Below are positions 41,071-50,100 of a DNA stretch of 64,000 nt, piece after piece. This DNA comes from Fulvivirga ulvae (lineage in GTDB: Bacteria > Bacteroidota > Bacteroidia > Cytophagales > Cyclobacteriaceae). A program made the translations under genes and the position numbers. The stretch is taken from NCBI RefSeq assembly GCF_021389975.1, contig NZ_CP089981.1, forward strand, positions 6,535,501-6,599,500, read 5' to 3'. Each line of letters starts with the position of its first letter. Positions within the stretch are counted from its first letter, which is position 1. The notes under the pieces are model-generated. The model was not told where the DNA came from and did not search any database. It was given only the letters and a program-made list of their open reading frames with translations.

Positions 41071-41163
41071 CCCTTGGTCTGTCCCCTGACAGACCTTTGC
41101 CGTGTGTCTTTTTTACTGCCATAGTTTTAATTGCAGTGCGGGGCTGTCGGGGGACAGCCTGGG
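41071..41163. repeat. MITE-like element, copy 2
   Basis: This is a second copy of the element at 40817-40911, in the same orientation and about 93 bp long. It shares the core TTTGCCGTGTGTCTTTTTTA and the end palindromes GGTCTGTCCCCTGACAGACC and GGCTGTCGGGGGACAGCC. It ends 12 bp from the stop codon of the START-domain gene. Confidence 0.7.
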
Positions 41164-41175
41164 GTAGAGAAGGTA

Positions 41176-42006
41176 TTATGCTACTACCTCTGCGGGTTGG
41201 TCTACTTCCATGACGTAGTCCATTCTTGCATTTCGGTATTTATCTTTGTCGAGGATCTTGGGCATTTTGGCGAACGCAAATGGCAGCATGGCGGGGATCA
41301 GCCAGTTGGCCAGTGCGTATGGGAAGTTGCCTCCGGGGTCTACGGCGTCGTAGATGAATTCGTATTGTACTTCGCCATTATCCAGGGGGGTGTATTTCCA
41401 TTTGTTGTGCATTTCGGTAACGCGGAAGTAGCGCTTATCCTGGGGCAGCATTTCGGGGGCGGCCACGAAGTTGAATTTCATTTCTTTGGTAATGGGGTCT
41501 TGTGAGAATTCTGACTTTACCACAAACTCTCTGTGTTTGAACGGGGGAAACAGTTTTTGCTTGAAGGTGTAGTATACCAGTTTCGGGTCTACGCCGTCTT
41601 TGTCGGGGTCCCAGCCGGGTATGTAGTATGAGTCGAACATGCCTACATCGTCGGCGGCATCGGGGTTTCTCATGAGGGCAAGGATGCTGGCCAACCTGCC
41701 TTTCAAGCGGCCGATGATCTTAATTTTCAGCCAGGTTTCTCCCGGATTTTTCAAGGTGTAGACTTTCATACCTTTTTTGTCTGACTTTAGTTTCCATTGT
41801 CCTGAGCCTGAGTTTTTCCAGAGGGAGTGGGTCGAGGCTATGATGAATATTACCAGCAGTATTTCAACTGCGATCAATGCGATCATCCCTGTTTGCCCTT
41901 CCATGAATCGGTCCCAAAAGAAAGGTGCTGCCACTGCAGCGGCGACACTCAGCAGTGTCAGCATTAACAAAAAGCCATTGGTTTTACTTTTTCCTGAATG
42001 TTCCAT
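41176..42006 (-). CDS. Membrane-anchored START/SRPBCC-domain protein
   Basis: This 276-residue protein starts at ATG 42006. It has two hydrophobic segments near the N-terminus (about 11-30 and 41-59), followed by a START/SRPBCC-like domain (about 70-270) with SYYIPGWDP and KLFPPFKHREFVVKSEFSQ-type motifs of this helix-grip fold. Such domains bind hydrophobic ligands or lipids in a deep pocket, and the anchor would hold this one at a membrane. It lies between the GMC-type flavoprotein gene and the giant PKS C. Context suggests handling of the polyketide or a lipid precursor during modification or export, but no catalytic function can be read from it. The fold assignment is moderately sure; the role is inference. 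Confidence 0.7.
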   Translation of the reverse strand: MEHSGKSKTNGFLLMLTLLSVAAAVAAPFFWDRFMEGQTGMIALIAVEILLVIFIIASTHSLWKNSGSGQWKLKSDKKGMKVYTLKNPGETWLKIKIIGRLKGRLASILALMRNPDAADDVGMFDSYYIPGWDPDKDGVDPKLVYYTFKQKLFPPFKHREFVVKSEFSQDPITKEMKFNFVAAPEMLPQDKRYFRVTEMHNKWKYTPLDNGEVQYEFIYDAVDPGGNFPYALANWLIPAMLPFAFAKMPKILDKDKYRNARMDYVMEVDQPAEVVA

Positions 42007-42078
42007 GTTTTTAGTGTTTATTCTAGAAAATCAAAAGTCTTGATCTCAAGTGGTTATGGTTTGGTTAATTTATTGTTC

Positions 42079-43347
42079 TTAAAGGGTGGCTGCCAGGTGC
42101 CTCGACAGGTATTTGGCCAGGCATACGAGTGTAAATGTTGGTGTTACCCTGTCGTTTTCAGGCAATATGGAGCCATCGCAGACGTACAGGCCTTCGTATT
42201 CGGTTTGGAGTTTTTCATCGACGTGTTCCTTGATCTTCAATGTGCCCAATGCACCTCCTGATATGAGTTCGGTTTTAAAGATCTTTCCGGCCCCGGCGTT
42301 TTCAAGGATCTGGCGCGCCACACCCAGTCCTTTGTCCAGTTTGCGGTGGTCATTATCTGTCAGTTTTTTATTGAACTTACCGTCTGCCGTGAGTTCACCG
42401 CCTATGGGTTCTTTGACTTTCACGGTAATACCTACGTGCCTTGGATAGGCAGCTATTCGCAAGGGTTTGGCTGAAACGAGCATACCTACATTGAACAGAA
42501 AGCGATGGAAATTAGCATCCATCAGTTCGATATCATCATCCACTTTGGCGCCCATGCAGCCACAGAAATTCTCTGCTGACGAAAGGCCACGGATAGAGCC
42601 AATAAGGCCGATGCTGGGGTTGATATAGAAGCCGTGGCTCACTACGTTCTTTATGCCGCTTTCGCGTAGGATTACCGGCGTGGCCAGGGAGCCAGCAGCG
42701 AGGACTATCTTTTCACCGTAAGCTTTGAATACTTCTTTTTTCTTGCCAATGGTGTACTCCACGCCAATAGCTTTTTTATTGTCGTGTATCACTTTTGACA
42801 CGGTGGCCTGGGTGATCAGTGTGGCCCCGTCCCTCAGGGCGCTGTCTACAAATGTCCTGGCCTTCCACTTTACTTCGTAGAAGTTTTTATTGTCGAATTT
42901 TGACTGGTCTACGAGCATCAGCTTTTTCTTCCAGTCGTAGCCTAGTGCCCTGGCGCTTTCTCCCAGCTTTTTTGCCTGGGCACCTATGAAGTTGTCCGAT
43001 ATTTCGGAAATGGGCAGTTCTTTGCGTGCCTCTTCCAGATCTTCTGTGAGATCGATGCCCAGGTTTTTAAATGCATCAACCGGTGGCAGGTCGGCTACAG
43101 CGAGGTACATGGCCGTGCTGCCTCCGGTGGTAAACGCACGCATGTCTTTGAGTTTACCGGCTACGGGCACTTCATTAGAGATCTTGGCATAGGCCATCAG
43201 TGATTCCTTCAGCGGATCATTGCCTCCACGCTCCAGGATCAGGACGTTCTTGTGCTTGCTGCTCAACTCCTTCGCAATGGTAGCGCCGCAGGTTCCCGAA
43301 CCCACGATAATGGCATCAAAGTAATTTTCTTTATTTGAATAATTCAT
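42079..43347 (-). CDS. GMC-type FAD-dependent oxidoreductase
   Basis: This 422-residue protein starts at ATG 43347 and ends at TAA 42079. The N-terminus has the FAD-binding Rossmann motif (IIVGSGTCGATIAKEL, then VLILERGG). The C-terminus has the family's last FAD-contact region (YVCDGSILPENDRVTPTFTL). It is shorter than many GMC enzymes, which usually exceed 500 residues, and the substrate-lid region is small. The position where typical members carry the HPxGxxxMG histidine motif here reads ISGGALGT, so the usual first catalytic His is missing. It may use another residue or be divergent. A cluster role in oxidising an alcohol of the polyketide is plausible but unproven. Confidence 0.75.
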   Translation of the reverse strand: MNYSNKENYFDAIIVGSGTCGATIAKELSSKHKNVLILERGGNDPLKESLMAYAKISNEVPVAGKLKDMRAFTTGGSTAMYLAVADLPPVDAFKNLGIDLTEDLEEARKELPISEISDNFIGAQAKKLGESARALGYDWKKKLMLVDQSKFDNKNFYEVKWKARTFVDSALRDGATLITQATVSKVIHDNKKAIGVEYTIGKKKEVFKAYGEKIVLAAGSLATPVILRESGIKNVVSHGFYINPSIGLIGSIRGLSSAENFCGCMGAKVDDDIELMDANFHRFLFNVGMLVSAKPLRIAAYPRHVGITVKVKEPIGGELTADGKFNKKLTDNDHRKLDKGLGVARQILENAGAGKIFKTELISGGALGTLKIKEHVDEKLQTEYEGLYVCDGSILPENDRVTPTFTLVCLAKYLSRHLAATL

Positions 43348-43392
43348 TTGTTAGTATTGAGATTTTAGTCGTGAGTCATGGGTTTAGTCGTG

Positions 43393-43441
43393 AGTCAGGA
43401 GTATTGAGTATTGAGATACTCACGACTCAATACTCCTGACT
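43393..43441. terminator. Perfect 17-bp inverted repeat after the LolA-like gene
   Basis: AGTCAGGAGTATTGAGT and its exact complement (ACTCAATACTCCTGACT) pair around a 15-nt loop. The repeat lies 7 nt past the stop codon of the LolA-like gene and 46 bp before the flavoprotein start. No long T-run follows in the direction of transcription, so it is either a weak terminator or a processing/stability stem. The related stretch TTTAGTCGTGAGTCA also occurs twice just beside it. Confidence 0.5.
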
Positions 43442-43447
43442 ATTCTA

Positions 43448-44335
43448 CTATTTAAGGTTGCTGCGGTATTTGGTCAGGTTTTGTTCTCTGAAGGCAAAGT
43501 CTTCGAGGGTCCTGGTGGTCAGGAATTCATCTGCTACTTCCTGGTCAAATGCCACGGATACCATGTTCATCATGCTTATTCTTCGGGTGGCTACGTTGTT
43601 CATGGTGAGTTTTCTGGCTACCCATACATCATCCACTTTTTCTACGTCTGACACGGTTAGCTGCTTGTAAAGCTCTCCTCTCACGTACAGGTTCTTTTTC
43701 AGGCTGATGAACCTGTCTTTGTCTATCCATGAAGTGGTTTTGCTGTATTTTGATTTTTTGGCCCTTTCTGCTGTGGGGGTGTATTCGATCACCCATACGT
43801 CGCGGCCTTTGTAGTTTTCTTCGCCCAGGATCTCAAAGTTGTATTCATTGATTTTCAGGTCTTCCATGTCTTCGAGGGAAAATTCGGAGCCAAAGAAGCT
43901 TCCGCTGTCGTCGTTGCTGTCGCTGCTTGAGGCCAGGCGCTTTACTTTGCTCAAAGCAGGCAGGTAGATCCAGCTATCGTTGTCCTTGCCGGGCTCTCCG
44001 TACTCATAGGTGAGCATGCCTACCCCCTGCTCTTTTTTAGGCTCTATGATGATGGAGACTGAGCGGCTGTCTTCGTGGTCGTCGCCATAGTTTTTAGCTA
44101 TGCTTTCCAGCACTTTGTTCCTGGGCTCTTCCGTGCATACTATCCTGCTGTCGGATATGGTGTATTTGCAGGTAGAGAGCTTTATTTTCTGAATTGAAGA
44201 GGAGAAGGATCCTTTAGCAACCTTCTGTACCTTTTTCATAATATCCTTAGCCGACTGGCCTGACCAGGTATTTATTGAAAATGAGGATGCCAAAACTGCC
44301 AGGACTACCAACACAACAATCTGATTTCTTTTCAT
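43448..44335 (-). CDS. LolA-like outer-membrane lipoprotein-sorting family protein
   Basis: This 295-residue protein starts at ATG 44335. Residues 1-23 form a clear signal peptide (KR followed by VVLVVLAVLASSFS), so it is exported to the periplasm. The rest is the LolA/LolB-like beta-rich fold often annotated as outer membrane lipoprotein-sorting protein: WIYLPALSKVKRL, GRDVWVIEYTP and SWIDKDRFISLKK are typical. Members of this family are often encoded beside MMPL/RND-type exporters, as here. A joint role in moving a hydrophobic product or lipid across the periplasm is inferred from that pairing. It is separated from the RND gene by a strong terminator, so the two are probably not always co-transcribed at equal levels. 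Confidence 0.8.
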   Translation of the reverse strand: MKRNQIVVLVVLAVLASSFSINTWSGQSAKDIMKKVQKVAKGSFSSSIQKIKLSTCKYTISDSRIVCTEEPRNKVLESIAKNYGDDHEDSRSVSIIIEPKKEQGVGMLTYEYGEPGKDNDSWIYLPALSKVKRLASSSDSNDDSGSFFGSEFSLEDMEDLKINEYNFEILGEENYKGRDVWVIEYTPTAERAKKSKYSKTTSWIDKDRFISLKKNLYVRGELYKQLTVSDVEKVDDVWVARKLTMNNVATRRISMMNMVSVAFDQEVADEFLTTRTLEDFAFREQNLTKYRSNLK

Positions 44336-44373
44336 TATTTATGTTTTTAGATTGAAAAAATATGTTTTTCTAA

Positions 44374-44422
44374 TTTTTTTTAACTCTGACAGGGTTTTGA
44401 ACCCTGTCAGAGTTAAAAAAAA
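44374..44422. terminator. Strong bidirectional intrinsic terminator between the RND and LolA-like genes
   Basis: A stem made of AACTCTGACAGGGTT, loop TTG and AACCCTGTCAGAGTT is perfect and flanked by T8 on the left and A8 on the right, giving up to 23 paired bases. Read on the minus strand, the stem is followed by a U-run, a textbook factor-independent terminator. It starts 8 nt beyond the RND stop codon (44430). It would end transcripts coming from the antiterminator/PKS side unless they are modified. Confidence 0.88.
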
Positions 44423-44429
44423 TTAAATA

Positions 44430-47045
44430 TTACTTCTGCACTACCATTTCTCCCTGAAGTTTCATTTTGGCCTTTTTTTGGAATTTCGGTTTGAAAACGA
44501 GGATCAGGGCCGGCAGTAAAAACAGGTCGCACATGAGGGCTGAGAAGATGGCAATGGAGCCGAACTTACCTACGTTGGCGGTTCCCTGCATGGCTGAAAA
44601 GGATAGTATGCCAAACCCCAGCCCTAATACCAAACTGGTAAAGGTAGCGGCCTGGCCTACTTCTTTAATGGTATGGTGTAATGCTGATTTGATGTCACCA
44701 TCTTCTGCCTTGAGTTTATCTTTATACCGGCTGATAAAATGGACGGTATCGTCTACAGAGATCCCCACTACAACAGGCAGCAGCAACAGGATGTCAATAT
44801 CTACGGAGTTGCCGGTAAGGCCTAACAAGCCCAATGTAAGCATGGATGGAATGAGGTTGGGAATAATGGCGATCAAACCTCCCTGTAGCGAACCGAATAC
44901 GAACATCAGTACAATGGTGATGGTTATCAGCACTACTATGATATTTTGCAGTCCGTTACCTGCTATGATCTGCACGAACTTCATGTTCATAGGCAGTGCA
45001 CCGGTTATGGACACTTTGGTATCCGGGTATTGTTGTTTAAGCTCTGCAATGGTGGCGTCAATGTCCTTGTGCATGCGCTCATAAACTTTCATGTATTTAT
45101 GGGAGCCTACATTGTACAGTTGCACGGAGATGTGTGATTTGCTGTAGTTATCCGAAACCTGTTTTCTGCGGTCTTCAGGGTTGGCCATGTTGAACATGAA
45201 GAGGGTCTGGGCCAGCACGTTCTGTTCATCGGGGATCACGTACATGTCCTCTCTGCCTTCATTCAACGTCTGATTGGCCTTCTTCACAACTTCTACGAGC
45301 GATGAGGTGCTTACCACTACTTCGCTGTAGTTTTTCTCCAGGGTACGCTGCAGTTCGTCGATTTTTTTCAGTACAAACGGGTTTTCAAAAGCATTGGCCT
45401 TATCGAGATCCAGGTAGATCTCCATGTTGAGGCTGCCCATCATTTTTTCATCAATTATTCTGGCCGACTCTCGGTATGGGTTGCCCTCTACAAACTGGTT
45501 GGCAATGTTAGTATCTACTTTGAGCATGGTGGTGCCGTAGATGGTGAGCCCCAATACGATCAGAAAGAAGAAGATAATACCAACAGGATTTTTTCCTACC
45601 ACTGACAAAACGTTGTCGAGCCTTCTTTGCAGGAAGAGTGAGAAATTGGGGATGTATTTTCCGCTGGTGAAGGTAAACTTCTTTTTCTTCGCCTTATCGG
45701 GTAGTCCGGGAGCCCAGGCATCGAGCATCAAGGGCAACAGGAAAATGGTCAGGATACAGGCAAAGGCAACACCTGCGGCGGACATGATCCCAAACACCTG
45801 GATACGTGGGATGGGGATAATGAGACATGCCAGCATACCTATAATACTGGTCAGCGCTGTAAGAGTGATGGCCTTATTGGTGGATTTGAATACTTTTTCT
45901 ACGGATGTGCGACGGTCATAGCCCTGATTGCGGAAAAACAGGAAGCCGGAGAATATATGTGAGGCATCGCACACGCCAATGGTCAGGATCAGCATTACGG
46001 TCAGCATCAGGAATACCGTTACTTCCACTTCCATCCAGCCTGCGAGGCCGATGGTCCAGACGGCACTGACTATAACGATCAGGAGTGACCAGACCACTGC
46101 GCTGAATGAACGGACGAAGAACCATAGCAATACGGCAATGATCAGCAAAAGTCCCATGTAGATCGGGCCTGCTTCGCTGCTGGCAATAGTCTGCTGCTCA
46201 TAGGCCAAAGGCGCGTTGCCCACGGCATAGTAGTCGAAGTGCTCTTCGTATTCCGGCTTGTATAAAATGGCATTGATCTCTTCCATTAATGGAACCAGCT
46301 CGCTCAAATCGGCATGTTTGAAGCGTACTCGCTCTTCGCTTTTCTTTACTTCTGCTTCGCTGAAATCCTCTACTACAAGTTCATCAAGCGCTTCCAGTTC
46401 ATCCATAGCCAGCTCCTCAGGTGCTTCCGGCACTTCTCCTTCCGGATCATCAGATGCACCTTCTTCGTCTTCGAGAAGCTCAGTACCAAAGTCCGTTTCT
46501 ATGAGTATGCCACCGTACTTCATGTCTTTGGAGAAGAAGAGCAGCGGGAAAGACCTTTGTGTCTGGGCAAGCTTGCGAAGCTCCTCGATCTCTGCCTGGG
46601 TCCCTGGGATATTCTCACCGATCAGTTGCCGGGAAACCAGTACATCGCCATCAGCCATCAATAGCTGTGCATTGAGGATGGTGTTGACCTTCACAATGTG
46701 CTTTAACTGGGTGGAGTCACTGGCATATTTTTCGGCAATGATGTCTTCATAGATCCCCTTTACAGTTTCCAGGGATTTAGGGGAAAATACGTCACCATCC
46801 TCAGGTTTGTAAACAATGTAAACACCTTCGTTGCTGCCAAACTGTGCTTTGAACTCGTCCATGGCTACCAGTACGGGGTCGTTTTCCTTAAACCACCCTT
46901 CAATGGTCATATCAAATTTGGTTTTGGGTATGCCCAAAAAGGTGAATACTGTAATAGCGACAAAAGCCAACCAGATAATCAGTCTTCTTTTCCGAACCAT
47001 GTCGGTAACACTTTCCAGAAAATGCGGTTTCGGGTTTTTACTCAT
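44430..47045 (-). CDS. RND/MMPL-superfamily exporter
   Basis: This 871-residue inner-membrane transporter starts at ATG 47045. One membrane segment lies near the N-terminus (about 21-40, IIWLAFVAITVFTFLGIP). A periplasmic loop follows, then a bundle of segments (about 300-460 and 480-510), a second loop, and a final bundle (about 700-850), which matches the duplicated RND/MMPL plan (COG1033-like). The first loop holds a very acidic insert (about 205-245, many E and D). There is no gene for an adaptor or TolC-type channel in this window, but the LolA-like partner follows directly. The gene lies between the terminal PKS genes and the starter PKS, so export of the polyketide or self-protection is likely. 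The substrate cannot be read from sequence. Confidence 0.88.
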   Translation of the reverse strand: MSKNPKPHFLESVTDMVRKRRLIIWLAFVAITVFTFLGIPKTKFDMTIEGWFKENDPVLVAMDEFKAQFGSNEGVYIVYKPEDGDVFSPKSLETVKGIYEDIIAEKYASDSTQLKHIVKVNTILNAQLLMADGDVLVSRQLIGENIPGTQAEIEELRKLAQTQRSFPLLFFSKDMKYGGILIETDFGTELLEDEEGASDDPEGEVPEAPEELAMDELEALDELVVEDFSEAEVKKSEERVRFKHADLSELVPLMEEINAILYKPEYEEHFDYYAVGNAPLAYEQQTIASSEAGPIYMGLLLIIAVLLWFFVRSFSAVVWSLLIVIVSAVWTIGLAGWMEVEVTVFLMLTVMLILTIGVCDASHIFSGFLFFRNQGYDRRTSVEKVFKSTNKAITLTALTSIIGMLACLIIPIPRIQVFGIMSAAGVAFACILTIFLLPLMLDAWAPGLPDKAKKKKFTFTSGKYIPNFSLFLQRRLDNVLSVVGKNPVGIIFFFLIVLGLTIYGTTMLKVDTNIANQFVEGNPYRESARIIDEKMMGSLNMEIYLDLDKANAFENPFVLKKIDELQRTLEKNYSEVVVSTSSLVEVVKKANQTLNEGREDMYVIPDEQNVLAQTLFMFNMANPEDRRKQVSDNYSKSHISVQLYNVGSHKYMKVYERMHKDIDATIAELKQQYPDTKVSITGALPMNMKFVQIIAGNGLQNIIVVLITITIVLMFVFGSLQGGLIAIIPNLIPSMLTLGLLGLTGNSVDIDILLLLPVVVGISVDDTVHFISRYKDKLKAEDGDIKSALHHTIKEVGQAATFTSLVLGLGFGILSFSAMQGTANVGKFGSIAIFSALMCDLFLLPALILVFKPKFQKKAKMKLQGEMVVQK

Positions 47046-47084
47046 AATTACACTTATTAATGATCCTATGGATTTTAAATGCGT

Positions 47085-47116
47085 ACAGGCAACAAATGAA
47101 AATACTTGTTACCTGT
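47085..47116. other. Weak hairpin between PKS D and the RND gene
   Basis: ACAGGCAACAA and TTGTTACCTGT pair with one mismatch around a 10-nt loop, just after the stop of PKS D (47140). No U-tract follows on the minus strand. The whole 94-bp gap shows nothing else recognisable. Confidence 0.3.
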
Positions 47117-47139
47117 TTTAGATGTTAAATTTTATCGGT

Positions 47140-50100
47140 TTATGCTTTTGAAGCTCGTTTTTTCCTTACAGGGGCTTTCTTCGGGTTGGTTTTATTGAAG
47201 AAAGCGCTGACCTTTTTAGCTATTTTTTTGCTATTGTCTTTATCGATCACCGAAAAATGATTGGCCTCAACCGGGATAATCTGCACCGGCTTACTCAGCA
47301 ATTCGTTCCATCCATAATCTTCCGATGCATTCTTATAGGTATCGAGATAACCTTCGGTAGCTTTAAAGAGTAGCACATCCACGGCTGCTGACAATTTTGA
47401 AGGCTGATATGCACGGCAAAATTTATCATTGGCTATGGTTGTATGAATGCTTGTAGCGAGTTGCTCTTTGGGAAAGTTGAAGCCGAGGTCTTTGATGTTG
47501 TCGTATATGTAATCCACGATCTGGCCTTCAGGCACTTTCTTTAATGCTTCGGCATCCAGGTCTACGTGTTGCCCGGATGAGCTGATGAAGATTGACTTGA
47601 TCCCCTCTACGAGGTCTTCGATCATATGCCCGTCGGGCAATGTGGGCGACATGCAGTCAACCAGGATCAGTGTCTCCACTTTTTCTTTCTGCTCCAGCAG
47701 CATTCTGGCCATTTCATACGCTATGGTACCACCGTTGGAGAAGCCCAGCAAACGGTAAGGGCCTTTGGGTTGTACTTCCTTAATGGCTTCGATATTGGCT
47801 TTGGCTATGGCCTCCACACTATCCAGTGATTCTACCTGGCCAATCACCCCCACGGTTTCCAGGCCGTAGAACGGCTGGCTGGTTCCCAGGGCTGAGATCA
47901 GGTGTTGGAGGGTGATCACATTGCCATCAGCACCCGGAACGGCAAAAACTGGTCTTTTCCGGCCTTTGGCCTGCATGGGTACCAGTATTCTTCGCTTTAG
48001 TGCCTCTTCACCTTCTTCTGCTTTCACCTTCGCCCTGTCACTGGCCTGGCCTGCCCGTGTATTATCCCGGGTGACGTTGAGCTTTTCAATTTTTGGGGCA
48101 AAGTGCTCCACCAGGTATCCTGACAGTGTTTTCACCTCTGAGTAATTAAACAAAATGGCCGGTGAAATGGTGATTTCCAACAGGTCGTTGATCTGGGCGA
48201 TCATGGTGATCAGGCCGATAGAGTTCATGCCCAGGTCCAGGAAGTTGATATCTTCTGCAATTTCAGCCATGGGCTTGTTCAGTTGCAGCGCTATTTCATG
48301 TTTTAGGAAGAGCTCCAGTTTATCAACGGGTTGCATGGCTTTGCTTTCTCCGGTCTCTTCATCAGACATAAAAAAGAACCACTCTGCTTTCATAGCGGGT
48401 ACGCCATTGGCTTTGGCTGTATCCTGTTTAGCAGGTTGCCGGGGCTGTTTTGCTGCAACTGCCGGTTTCTCTGCACCATCCACATCTATCCAGTACCTTT
48501 CTTTGGCAAAAGGATAGGCAGGTAAGGATACCGGCCGGGCTTTTTTATTTTCCCAGACCACTTTCCAGTCGATCGGCAGGCCGCTGATCCACAACTGGGC
48601 AAGCTGCTGCCACTGTGCTGCCTGTAAGCTCTGGTCCACCATGGTATTGATCATGTCCCTGGTCAGGATATTCACAATGCGGTTTTCTTTGGTGACGTTG
48701 ATATTTCCGCAGAAGATCCCTTTCTTTTCGAGTGAGGTTCCTTTGCCGGAATCTTTAACCAGCTTTAATTTTTCAAGCAACTCAGTGTGGTTCGAAGCTA
48801 CTATGGCCAGCCTTTCATCCATATCATCACGCCCTGTTTGCAGGGTGTAGATCATGTTTTGAAATGATATGCCTGCTCCATGGCCTGAAAGGTAATTGAT
48901 ATATGAATCGATGTATTCATCGAGACGCTGTTCATCTTTTGCGGAAAGCACAAACAGTTGCGAAGATGTTGTGGCTTCGTTCTCCGAAGCTACTTCGCGG
49001 TTCATGTACTCTTCCAGCACAATATGCAGGTTGACACCGCTATCGGCAAAAGAGTTAAGTCCTGCCCTGATGGGTGTGCTATTGTCTTTGCGCAGTTCGT
49101 CAAAAGCCAGCTCTTTATTGGCGATATACAGAGGGTGCGACGGGTTGTCGATATCCAGGAAGGTGTTGGTCTTCTCTCCTGAAATGGTCACCGGAAATTT
49201 CTTATGGTAAAGCGACAGGGCCAGCTTGATGAAACCGGCCAGTCCGCTCACGGCTTCGAGGTTGCCGATATTTCCTTTCACGCTTCCCAATGCACAATTT
49301 TTCTCTTTGGCTTTGTGTCCTTTAAATACGTTTTTAACGCCTTCGTACTCAAATGAATCTCCCCATTTGGTAGCGTAACCGTCCACTTCAATGTAGTTAA
49401 CGGATTGCGGGTTTATGAGGGCTTTTTTGTAGCAGTTGGTGATGGCTCCGGTAATGGCTTCGTGTTTAACCTCTGATAAGAAACGGGCATTGCCTCTGTT
49501 GCTCTGGTGGCTGGCTTTGATCACACCATAGATTCTGTCATTGTCTCTTTCGGCATCTTCCAGCCTTTTCAAAACCACGGCTGCCACGCCTTCTCCCCTG
49601 GTGAAGCCATCAGCATTGTCATCAAACACGCCGCATGTACCGGTGGGCGACAGCATGCCGTATTGCGACAATGAAATATAATCATCGGCGAACAGGTTTA
49701 AGGAAACACCTCCTACTACTGCTACGCTGCTTTCCTGATTGGCCAGCGAGTAATAGGCGCGGTTGATGGCTACAGCCGAGCCTGCACAATTGACATTGAT
49801 GGATTCGCTGGGGCCATAAAGGTCAAACAGGAATGAGAGCCTGTTGGCCAGGTAATAGGTCGGGCTTGATGAGGTAAAGACCGGCCCGTATTTGCCTACG
49901 GGGATCTTGTCTATGTTTCTTCTCAGGTAGTTTTCGTACTCTGAATATTCGTAGGCCACATATACACCGGTATCTGATCCTGCCAGGCTTTTTGGCGCTA
50001 TACCGGCATCCTGAAACGCTTTGTAAACTTCCTGCATCAGCAGCCTTTCCTGAGGGTCGATCAAAAGTGCTTCCTCAGGCTCAAGGTTGAAGAATTCCGG

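Larger units (their letters stand above)
40727..41175. other. 449-bp non-coding gap with MITE-like repeats, upstream of PKS gene C
   Basis: No credible gene is present. The gap holds two copies of a palindrome-ended element (40817-40911 and 41071-41163), a lone palindrome (40791-40808) and a separate hairpin (40986-41017). The AT-rich 40727-40780 stretch just before the start of C could hold a promoter, but no -33/-7 pair was convincing. Either C has its own promoter here or it depends on read-through from the upstream genes. Confidence 0.7.

Noticed and set aside
41131..41505. 124-residue plus-strand frame near the START gene
   Set aside because: It overlaps the START-domain coding region and a MITE-like end; no signals support it.
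46258..46752. 164-residue plus-strand reading frame opposite the RND gene
   Set aside because: It is a Ser-rich shadow of the acidic loop region of the transporter on the other strand, with no domain or neighbouring support.
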